A stretch of DNA of 64,000 bases from Ruminococcaceae bacterium UBA6353 (lineage in GTDB: Bacteria > Bacillota > Clostridia > Oscillospirales > Acutalibacteraceae), in contig DJRT01000023.1 of NCBI GenBank assembly GCA_002437905.1, forward strand, positions 1 through 64,000, given 5' to 3'. The translations under genes and the position numbers were made by a program. Every line of letters begins with the position of its first letter. The stretch's first letter is position 1. Positions 1-5,069 of the stretch are shown one piece after another. The notes beneath the pieces were generated by a model. It saw only the letters and a program-made list of their open reading frames with translations, was not told the DNA's origin and did not search any database.

Positions 1-45
1 ACGGCGGTTTTGAAATATTGCACTTCAAGCCGCCGTTTTCCTTTT
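1..45 (+). terminator. Hairpin plus T-rich tract, likely terminator of an upstream gene
   Basis: ACGGCGG (1-7) pairs with CCGCCGT (30-36), and TGAA/TTCA can extend the stem inside. A T-rich tract follows. It probably ends a gene lying left of the window. Apart from this hairpin and the one at 92-126, I see no coding sequence in 1-392. Confidence 0.45.
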
Positions 46-91
46 GAAAAAATGGACTTACGGAGGGTGTGTTAAAGTCGCCCTTTTTTAA

Positions 92-126
92 GGATACGGC
101 GGTGTCCGAGGAGGTATCGCCGTGTC
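92..126 (+). terminator. Second hairpin followed by T-rich sequence
   Basis: GGATACGGCGGT (92-103) pairs with ATCGCCGTGTCC (115-126) with one or two G-U pairs. TTTTAC and TTTT tracts follow. It could be a second terminator or a folded leader. No gene is visible beside it within the window. Confidence 0.3.
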
Positions 127-290
127 CATTTTACTTTTCCATAGTATCCACGATCTGCACCAGCTAAAAAAAGCGTAGCCCCTCCATCGGAGTATTCTGG
201 CCTTGAAAGTGAAATTAAACATCATGTAACAAGATATTTATTTGCTTGCGTCCGCATAGCGTCATGCTGTGTGGGCGTTTTTATATGCCC

Positions 291-316
291 CTGCTTCTGG
301 TCACGGTGGCCAGAGG
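291..316 (+). repeat. Copy 1 of a hairpin-forming direct repeat
   Basis: The 26-nt block begins CTGCTTCTGGTCA and contains the hairpin CTGGTCA-CGG-TGGCCAG (297-313). It recurs about 1 kb downstream at 1307-1332 with a different loop (TCG). This copy lies about 80 nt before the sigma-like gene and may be part of its leader RNA. Confidence 0.55.
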
Positions 317-392
317 CTCCAAGGTGCCGGGGGCCGCCTGTTCTCCATTTCAATCCGCACTCACCAACCACCTTTTGAAATGGAGGACAATT

Positions 393-812
393 ATGACGAC
401 TATCAACCTGAAACGGTATTACCCCTATATGACCGAAAATGTGATGCTGGAAGTTTCGGACGAGATCGCCGCCGCCCTCTCGATGGGAGGCCGCCTGTGC
501 GACAGCTACAAGCGGCAGAAGCGCAGAAATGGCGAGTGCTCGCTGGACACCGATCCCGGCTTTGAGGCCGACGTGCTCCGCCAGCCCATGATCCCGGATG
601 AGTACATTGAGGCGCGAGAAACCACCTTTGCCCTCTATGACGCGCTGGCCCAGCTCCCGCCCACGCAGGCCCGGCGTGTGTACCAGCACTATCTTCTTGG
701 CATGAGCAAGGCCGAAATCGCGGCAGCCGAGGGCGTTGGACGGAGTCGCATCTGCTGCTCCGTTGAGCGCGGGCTGGCTGCTATGAAAAATATTTTGAAA
801 AAATCTCTGTAA
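393..812 (+). CDS. Sigma-70 region-4-like regulator of an integrative element
   Basis: A 139-aa protein. Its C-terminal third (around residues 85-135) reads as a sigma-70 region 4 helix-turn-helix: LPPTQARRVYQHYLLGMSK followed by an AEIA...GRSR recognition helix. No other sigma domain is visible. Small proteins of this kind occur in conjugative and mobilisable elements of Clostridia, where they are thought to control element genes. ATG 393 is preferred because GGAGG lies at 382-386; upstream in-frame starts lack such a site. It sits about 0.9 kb before a serine recombinase, which supports an element-borne role. Target promoters cannot be seen. Confidence 0.7.
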   Translation: MTTINLKRYYPYMTENVMLEVSDEIAAALSMGGRLCDSYKRQKRRNGECSLDTDPGFEADVLRQPMIPDEYIEARETTFALYDALAQLPPTQARRVYQHYLLGMSKAEIAAAEGVGRSRICCSVERGLAAMKNILKKSL

Positions 813-899
813 GAGGGAGTACATTTGCCCCCAAAACCTCCTGATAGGTGAGAGGAGTTTTCTTCCTCGCCTTGAAAACTGAATAGACAGTATTCCCGA

Positions 900-1275
900 T
901 ACGAAATCCGCGTGATAGCGACGTAAGGTGCGCCGCCACGACAGCCAGCTCAGGAGGTGATGGACAAGCTGGCCGAGCGATCAACGCAGCCTTTGACCCG
1001 GTGCCGGCAAACCGGGCGCGAGGACAGCGCGGAGGATAATGAAACTTGCTCACGCCCTCCCACAGACTTGAGGGGGAGTTCCTACGGTATGCGCCAGCCC
1101 TCCACGGGCAGCGGTGCTGTGGGACTATGCAGCCGAAGCCATCGGCGGTCTGGAATACTCCCCGTGCCGGGGATGCGTGGCAAATACGGCACACAACGAT
1201 CATATAGGGAGCCGTCCAACCGGGCCTTTCTGTCTTATGACAGCCCAAACCATTCCGGCGCGGCGGCTCCCTCTT
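900..1275 (+). ncRNA. Candidate structured non-coding RNA of the integrative element
   Basis: This stretch between the sigma-like gene and the next small gene has no credible reading frame but many perfect complementary arms. Examples are GCCAGCT 944-950 with AGCTGGC 967-973, CCCGG 997-1001 with CCGGG 1012-1016, CCCACAG 1059-1065 with CTGTGGG 1117-1123, CCCCG 1160-1164 with CGGGG 1168-1172, GGGAGCCG 1207-1214 with CGGCTCCC 1264-1271, and CTGTC 1230-1234 with GACAG 1239-1243. The long-range arms enclose local hairpins, as in a multi-branched RNA. I do not recognise the family. The alternative is an origin of transfer or other DNA-level structure of the element. Confidence 0.4.
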
Positions 1276-1306
1276 TTGTGGATTGAAACGGAAAACAACC
1301 GTCCCG

Positions 1307-1332
1307 CTGCTTCTGGTCATCGTGGCCAGAGG
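1307..1332 (+). repeat. Copy 2 of the hairpin-forming direct repeat
   Basis: It contains CTGGTCA-TCG-TGGCCAG (1313-1329), the same seven-base-pair stem as at 297-313 but with loop TCG instead of CGG. The flanks TGCTT and AGG are also conserved. The two copies bracket the sigma-like gene and the structured stretch. Confidence 0.55.
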
Positions 1333-1344
1333 TGGGGCAAGGTC

Positions 1345-1372
1345 AAAGGACGGCGCTTTTGTGCCGTCCTTT
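1345..1372 (+). terminator. Perfect 10-bp hairpin, likely transcription terminator
   Basis: AAAGGACGGC (1345-1354) pairs with GCCGTCCTTT (1363-1372). It lies just downstream of the structured non-coding stretch and could define its 3' end. The following T-tract is weak (TCACGTTTCCCC). Confidence 0.45.
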
Positions 1373-1443
1373 CACGTTTCCCCACGGACAACGGGAAACC
1401 ATAAAATCTATTCACACCGCTGATTGTTATAGGAGGTTTTCAG

Positions 1444-1632
1444 ATGACGGAGGCAAGAGTCGGCTATCACAAGGAAGTCAAAACCGCGTCTTTTCAGGGC
1501 AAATCCATCACCGTGGAAAACCTGACCCCGATGCTCTCTCCCCGAGCACGGGATAAGCGCAAGCGTGAAATTGAAAGCTGTCTGTATAAGGTCTTTGTGA
1601 AGTATGCGCCGGGACGGGCGCAGATGCACTAA
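1444..1632 (+). CDS. Small element-associated protein of unknown function
   Basis: A 62-aa basic protein starting MTEARVGYHKEV, preceded by a strong AGGAGG eleven bases before the ATG. I see no recognisable domain, signal peptide or membrane segment. The C-terminal half is rich in Lys and Arg (RARDKRKREIE), which would suit a nucleic-acid-binding or partner-binding role, but that is only inference. It precedes the serine recombinase by 85 bp and is probably part of the same element module. It resembles small conserved proteins next to recombinases in clostridial elements in position and size, not by a motif I can name. Confidence 0.6.
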   Translation: MTEARVGYHKEVKTASFQGKSITVENLTPMLSPRARDKRKREIESCLYKVFVKYAPGRAQMH

Positions 1633-1717
1633 TGCGGGACATCCTTGAGATGCGGGGCTGCCAGAGGTATAATATAGGTGTAAGGTTTGGTAGCTCCTAC
1701 ACGGAAAGGAGCACCAA

Positions 1718-3223
1718 ATGATTATTCGTGAAGATGCCATTTATGGCAGACAGTCCGTTGACCGCAAGGACAGTATCAGCATTGAAAGCCAGATCGAGTT
1801 CTGCAAGTATGAATTGAGAGGGGGCAATTTCCGCAAGTACACCGACAAGGGCTATTCCGGCAAGAATACCGACCGACCCAAGTTCCAAGAAATGATGGCC
1901 GATATTCGCCGGGGCCTGATCAAGCGCGTGGTGGTCTACAAGCTGGATCGTATCAGCCGTTCCATCCTGGACTTCGCAACCATGATGGAAACTTTTCAGG
2001 AATACAATGTCGAGTTCGTATCCTCTACGGAAAAGTTTGACACGTCCACTCCGATGGGGCGGGCCATGCTGAATATCTGCATCGTGTTCGCCCAGCTTGA
2101 ACGTGAAACCATCCAGAAGCGCGTGACCGATGCCTACTATTCCCGCTGCCAGCACGGTTTTCACATGAGCGGCGCGGCTCCCTACGGCTTCCAACTGGAG
2201 CCGACCACCATTGAGGGCATCCGCACAAAAATGATGAAGCCTGACCCGGAAACGGCAGATATTGCAAAGCTGATGTTTGAAATGTACTCCCAGCCCGGAA
2301 TCTCTTTCGGGGACATCGCCCGCTACTTTGCCGACGAGGGTATCCTGATCTACGGCAAGGAAATGAAACGGGGCTTTATCTCCCAGCTTTTAAGAAACCC
2401 CATTTACGCACAGGCCGATCTCGATATGTACGAGTTCTTCAAAAGCCAGGGTACGGTGGTAGTCAATGAAGCCACAGATTTTGCCGGGACAAACGGTTGC
2501 TATCTCTATCAGGGCCGGGACGTGCAGGAAAGAAAAAACAAGCACCTGAAAGATCAGATACTTGTTCTGGCTCCCAGCGAGGGGCTGGTATCGTCTGATA
2601 CATGGCTACGCTGCCGGAAGAAGCTCATGGCAAACAAGACGTTCCAAGGCGGGCGCAAAGCAAAAAACACATGGCTTGCCGGAAAGGTCAAGTGTGGCCG
2701 CTGCGGGTACGCGCTTATGAGCGTCGGCAATCCGACAGGTGTTCAATATCTCCGCTGCTCCAAGCGAGCCGACAGTAAAAGCTGTGACGGCTGCGGGACG
2801 CTCCGTACACGGGAATTTGAAAGGTTCCTGTATGGCGAGATGGTCAAGAAGCTGTCCGAGTTCCAGACGCTGACGGCAAAGCGGGAAACGGTCAATCCCA
2901 AATTGACCGCGCTGAACATGGAGCTTGCCCGCGTGGAGGACGAGATTGAAAAGCTGCTGAATACTCTGACCGGGGCTAATGCGGTGCTGCTGTCTTACGC
3001 CAACAGCAAAATTGAGGAGCTGGACACACGCCGCCAAGCTCTGACAAAAGAGATCGCGGCGCTGTCGGCGGAAACCATGTCCCCGGAGCAGATCGAGCGG
3101 TTGTCGGTCTACCTCAACCAATGGGAAGAAATTGACTTCGAGGACAGGCGACAGGTTGCTGACGGCTTGATCTCACAGATCCGCGCAACCGACGAACACG
3201 TTTCGATTGAGTGGAAAATTTGA
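1718..3223 (+). CDS. Large serine recombinase (site-specific integrase/excisionase)
   Basis: A 501-aa large serine recombinase that would cut and rejoin DNA at attachment sites to integrate or excise the element. The resolvase-type catalytic domain covers about residues 4-150; YGRQS places the nucleophilic serine at Ser13, and the YKLDRISR motif carries the usual catalytic arginine region. The recombinase domain follows at about 165-300. A zinc ribbon begins at CGRC (326-329) with a later CSK cysteine at 347, then a coiled-coil stretch at about 385-470. ATG 1718 follows AAAGGAG. The gene is last in the element, and its 3' end abuts a truncated host-type GNAT gene, the usual layout for an integrase at an element border. 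Confidence 0.88.
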   Translation: MIIREDAIYGRQSVDRKDSISIESQIEFCKYELRGGNFRKYTDKGYSGKNTDRPKFQEMMADIRRGLIKRVVVYKLDRISRSILDFATMMETFQEYNVEFVSSTEKFDTSTPMGRAMLNICIVFAQLERETIQKRVTDAYYSRCQHGFHMSGAAPYGFQLEPTTIEGIRTKMMKPDPETADIAKLMFEMYSQPGISFGDIARYFADEGILIYGKEMKRGFISQLLRNPIYAQADLDMYEFFKSQGTVVVNEATDFAGTNGCYLYQGRDVQERKNKHLKDQILVLAPSEGLVSSDTWLRCRKKLMANKTFQGGRKAKNTWLAGKVKCGRCGYALMSVGNPTGVQYLRCSKRADSKSCDGCGTLRTREFERFLYGEMVKKLSEFQTLTAKRETVNPKLTALNMELARVEDEIEKLLNTLTGANAVLLSYANSKIEELDTRRQALTKEIAALSAETMSPEQIERLSVYLNQWEEIDFEDRRQVADGLISQIRATDEHVSIEWKI

Positions 3224-3585
3224 CTTTTACTTATCCATCGCACACGACAAAGGGCTGTGTGCCCTTGTCAAGCGATGTAAGGATCGTTGGCAATATCTCC
3301 GCCGAGCAGAAGAGCGATGTTTACCGCCGCGATGCCGAGGTCGGCTATCTGCTGCTGACCGAATACTGGAGCCGGGGCATTATGACCCAGGCCCTCCGGC
3401 AGCTGACCGCGCTGGCCTTCGAAAAGCTGGATATCGTCCGCCTGACCGGCCTTGTCTACGCCCCAAACACCGCTTCCTGCCGCGTGCTGGAGAAAAACGG
3501 CTTTCAGCCGGAGGGGCGGATGAAGAATGCCGTGACCAAGGGCAGCGCCCTGTACGATCTGTGCATCTACGGCAAGTGCCGTTAA
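3211..3585 (+). pseudogene. N-terminally truncated GNAT acetyltransferase, likely the element's insertion target
   Basis: The frame reads a typical RimJ/RimL-type GNAT C-terminal half: RRDAEVGYLLLTEYWSRGIM, then ALRQLTALAF, then the acetyl-CoA and C-terminal signature NTASCRVLEKNGFQPEGRMK. Family members are about 170-180 aa. Here only about 100 residues are GNAT-like, and the first 60-70 are missing. The residues before IVGNISAEQ come from the recombinase 3' end and junction, and the only in-frame start (GTG 3211) lies inside the recombinase gene. The simplest reading is that the element inserted in this gene and the 5' half lies at its other border, outside the window. Confidence 0.75.
3224..3285. 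other. Probable right junction (attR region) of the integrative element
   Basis: The recombinase stops at 3223 and GNAT homology begins near 3280. Between them lies an imperfect hairpin, GACAAAGGGC (3246-3255) with GCCCTTGTC (3261-3269). The exact crossover dinucleotide cannot be fixed without the left end. Confidence 0.4.
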
Positions 3586-3601
3586 AGCTCTCCCATACGC
3601 A

Positions 3602-3640
3602 AGCGGCCGCAGAGCACCACTATGGTGCTCTGCGGCCGCT
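3602..3640. terminator. 18-bp perfect hairpin between convergent genes
   Basis: The 18-nt arms 3602-3619 and 3623-3640 are perfectly complementary around a CTA loop. It separates the plus-strand GNAT remnant from the minus-strand XRE gene and probably ends both transcripts, although no good U-tract is visible. Confidence 0.6.
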
Positions 3641-3671
3641 GATTTTGTATCCGCTGCGCGAAAAGGCACGG

Positions 3672-3881
3672 TTATTCTTCCTCATTCTGCCGGTAAAGGA
3701 GAATATCCTCCACCCGGCAATGCAAAAAACCACACAGATCGTCCAGCGTCTGCGTGCTGATCGGCCGATCGTGCCGCAGCCGGTCCAACAGGCTGCGGCT
3801 GACGCCGAACTCGTTGATCAGCTTATAGGTGGACATGCCACGCGCCTTCAGGGTCTTATAAAATGGCTCATATGAGATCAT
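3672..3881 (-). CDS. Small XRE/Cro-C1-type transcriptional regulator
   Basis: A 69-aa single-domain helix-turn-helix protein. STYKLINEFGVSRSLLDRLRHDR is the HTH core (about residues 17-39), followed by ISTQTLDDLCGFLHCRVEDILLY, the usual end of this family. No partner domain is present, so it should act as a minimal DNA-binding repressor or antitoxin-like regulator. The ATG at 3881 has AGGA upstream. Its promoter overlaps a divergent consensus promoter, and ATGCTCTTT-type operator sequences lie in both (3913-3921, 3961-3980), so autorepression is likely. No toxin-like partner gene is adjacent; the divergent transcript appears non-coding. Confidence 0.8.
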   Translation of the reverse strand: MISYEPFYKTLKARGMSTYKLINEFGVSRSLLDRLRHDRPISTQTLDDLCGFLHCRVEDILLYRQNEEE

Positions 3882-3902
3882 TTCATCACATCCTACAGGA
3901 AA

Positions 3903-3931
3903 ATGATAAATTATGCTCTTTGTCTTGACAA
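3903..3931 (-). promoter_or_regulatory. Promoter of the XRE regulator
   Basis: Read on the minus strand: -35 TTGTCA (3926-3931), 17-bp spacer (3909-3925), -10 TATCAT (3903-3908). The -35 overlaps the -35 of the divergent plus-strand promoter. An ATGCTCTTT operator half-site (3913-3921) sits in the spacer. Confidence 0.6.
3913..3921. promoter_or_regulatory. Candidate XRE operator half-site
   Basis: ATGCTCTTT here is identical to one arm of the palindrome at 3961-3980. It lies inside the spacer of the XRE promoter, the position expected for autorepression. Confidence 0.5.
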
Positions 3932-3953
3932 TTGTCGAAATATTGAGTATAAT
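3925..3953 (+). promoter_or_regulatory. Perfect consensus sigma-A promoter for the candidate small RNA
   Basis: TTGACA (3925-3930), 17-bp spacer (3931-3947), TATAAT (3948-3953). Both hexamers and the spacing match the sigma-A consensus exactly, so this should be a very strong promoter unless repressed. The expected start is near 3960, at the edge of the palindrome. Confidence 0.8.
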
Positions 3954-3960
3954 GTCAAAT

Positions 3961-3980
3961 ATGCTCTTTTCAAAGAGCAT
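3961..3980. promoter_or_regulatory. Palindromic operator at the small-RNA start site
   Basis: ATGCTCTTT-TC-AAAGAGCAT is a perfect 9+9 inverted repeat covering about +1 to +20 of the consensus promoter. It repeats the 3913-3921 half-site. It would serve as an operator for the adjacent XRE protein, or as a stabilising 5' hairpin of the RNA. Confidence 0.6.
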
Positions 3981-4114
3981 ACATTCACCAAGAGGGTGTC
4001 GGCGTCCTGCGGAATGTAATCCCTGCCATTCTGCGGGCGCCGATACTCTGCCCGCATACAGTGCCTCCCCTTTCGGCCGGCTGTTCACACCCGTGATGGC
4101 CGCCGTTTTAGGCT

Positions 4115-4148
4115 GGCCCCGACCGCGCTTTCCGGTCGGGGCCTTTTT
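4115..4148 (+). terminator. Rho-independent terminator of the candidate small RNA
   Basis: GGCCCCGACCG (4115-4125) pairs perfectly with CGGTCGGGGCC (4133-4143), followed by TTTTT. This is a textbook intrinsic terminator. Confidence 0.85.
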
Positions 4149-4173
4149 ATTTTTCCATATTTCGTTATTCCTG

Positions 4174-4202
4174 TTGCTTTTGGGCACAAGATATGGTATA
4201 GT
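4174..4202 (+). promoter_or_regulatory. Promoter of nrdG
   Basis: TTGCTT (4174-4179), 17-bp spacer, TATAGT (4197-4202). It lies between the small-RNA terminator and nrdG, giving nrdG an independent transcript with a leader of about 70 nt. Confidence 0.6.
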
Positions 4203-4277
4203 ATGAGGGATTTCGCGACGGCACCAATAGTATCCGCAAAACCGGTGCAAAAAAGCAGAAAAGAGGCAGAAGCACCC

Positions 4278-4970
4278 ATGGAAATTCATGGATTTCAGAA
4301 AATGACCCTGCTGGACTACCCCGGCAAGGTGGCCTGTACGGTCTTCACCGGCGGCTGCAACATGCGCTGTCCCTTCTGTCACAATGCCTTTCTGGTAACG
4401 GAGCTGTCCCGCTCAGAGCACTTTTCGCAGCAGGAAATTCTGGAGCTGATCGCCTCACGCAAAAAGCTGCTGGACGGCGTTGCCGTGACCGGCGGTGAAC
4501 CGCTGCTGACAGAGGACACACTGGATTTTCTGGCCCGGCTGAAGAATCTGGGGCTGGCGGTCAAGCTGGATACCAACGGCTCCTTCCCCGACCGGCTGCA
4601 GCGGGCCGTGCGGGAGGGGCTGGTGGACTATGTGGCCATGGACATCAAAAACGCGCCGCAGGCGTACGCCGCCACCGCCGGCGTACCGGGGCTGGCACTG
4701 GAACCGATCCGGGAGAGCGTGCGCTTTTTGCTCAGCGGCGCCGTGGACTACGAATTCCGCACGACCATCGTGGCCGAATACCACTCGCTGGAGGATATGG
4801 AAGCGATCGGCCGCTGGATCCAGGGGGCGCGCCGCTACTATCTGCAAAGCTTCGTAGACTCCGGAAACCTCATCCGCCAAGGGCTGCACGGGGTAAACAG
4901 GGCCTCCATGCTGGCTCTGCGCGATACCGCGCGAAAGTATATATCTTGTGTTGAAATTCGTGGAATATGA
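4278..4970 (+). CDS. nrdG: Anaerobic ribonucleoside-triphosphate reductase activating protein
   Basis: A 230-aa radical SAM enzyme that reduces S-adenosylmethionine to generate the glycyl radical on NrdD. The cluster motif CNMRCPFC places cysteines at 27, 31 and 34 (CxxxCxxC). VAVTGGEPLL is the usual SAM-contacting GGE motif, and KLDTNG is the typical third strand. It resembles the NrdG subgroup often annotated with pyruvate formate-lyase activases; adjacency to nrdD decides the role. ATG 4278 is chosen because GAGG precedes it and the protein opens with the family's MEIHGFQKMTLLDYPGK. nrdD follows 99 bp downstream with its own promoter. Confidence 0.88.
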   Translation: MEIHGFQKMTLLDYPGKVACTVFTGGCNMRCPFCHNAFLVTELSRSEHFSQQEILELIASRKKLLDGVAVTGGEPLLTEDTLDFLARLKNLGLAVKLDTNGSFPDRLQRAVREGLVDYVAMDIKNAPQAYAATAGVPGLALEPIRESVRFLLSGAVDYEFRTTIVAEYHSLEDMEAIGRWIQGARRYYLQSFVDSGNLIRQGLHGVNRASMLALRDTARKYISCVEIRGI

Positions 4971-4995
4971 CGAAAAACCACAAAATATATGATTT
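4936..4995 (+). promoter_or_regulatory. Two NrdR-box-like sequences upstream of nrdD
   Basis: AGTATATATCTTGTGT (4936-4951) and ACAAAATATATGATTT (4980-4995) each match about 12 of 16 positions of the NrdR box consensus. They lie just upstream of the nrdD -35, about four helical turns apart. The first overlaps the nrdG 3' end. The NrdR gene itself is not in the window. Confidence 0.4.
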
Positions 4996-4999
4996 TGCA

Positions 5000-5029
5000 T
5001 TGACAAAGCACGGACACATACCGTATAAT
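5000..5029 (+). promoter_or_regulatory. Promoter of nrdD
   Basis: TTGACA (5000-5005), 18-bp spacer, TATAAT (5024-5029). Both hexamers are perfect. Confidence 0.75.
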
Positions 5030-5069
5030 GGGTCGTGCAGCTATTACCATCAGGGGAGGAAAAAACAGT

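Larger units (their letters stand above)
3960..4148 (+). ncRNA. Candidate small RNA of about 190 nt with its own promoter and terminator
   Basis: The unit runs from the consensus promoter to a rho-independent terminator at 4115-4148 and has no credible coding frame. Besides the 5' palindrome it forms a long internal stem: 3996-4013 pairs with 4030-4046 as 17 base pairs with one bulged U and a 16-nt loop (4014-4029). A further CGGCC/GGCCG stem is possible around 4075-4105. nrdG downstream has a separate promoter at 4174-4202, so this is not simply its leader. I do not recognise a riboswitch, 6S or SRP RNA core. It may be a regulatory RNA controlled by the XRE protein. Confidence 0.5.

Noticed and set aside
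222..824. Long minus-strand open frame antisense to the sigma-like gene
   Set aside because: Its sequence has no domain and mirrors the codon pattern of the plus-strand gene, which has a clear HTH and ribosome binding site.
957..1404. Open frames on the plus strand in the structured stretch
   Set aside because: No ribosome binding sites and a composition unlike protein. Complementary arms explain the sequence better.
3913..4206. 97-codon open frame over the candidate small RNA
   Set aside because: It would start upstream of the promoter and run through the terminator; no ribosome binding site or known domain is present.
4100..4277. Riboswitch controlling nrdG
   Set aside because: No conserved core of cobalamin, THF, ZTP or other known classes was visible, and nrdG has its own promoter after the terminator.
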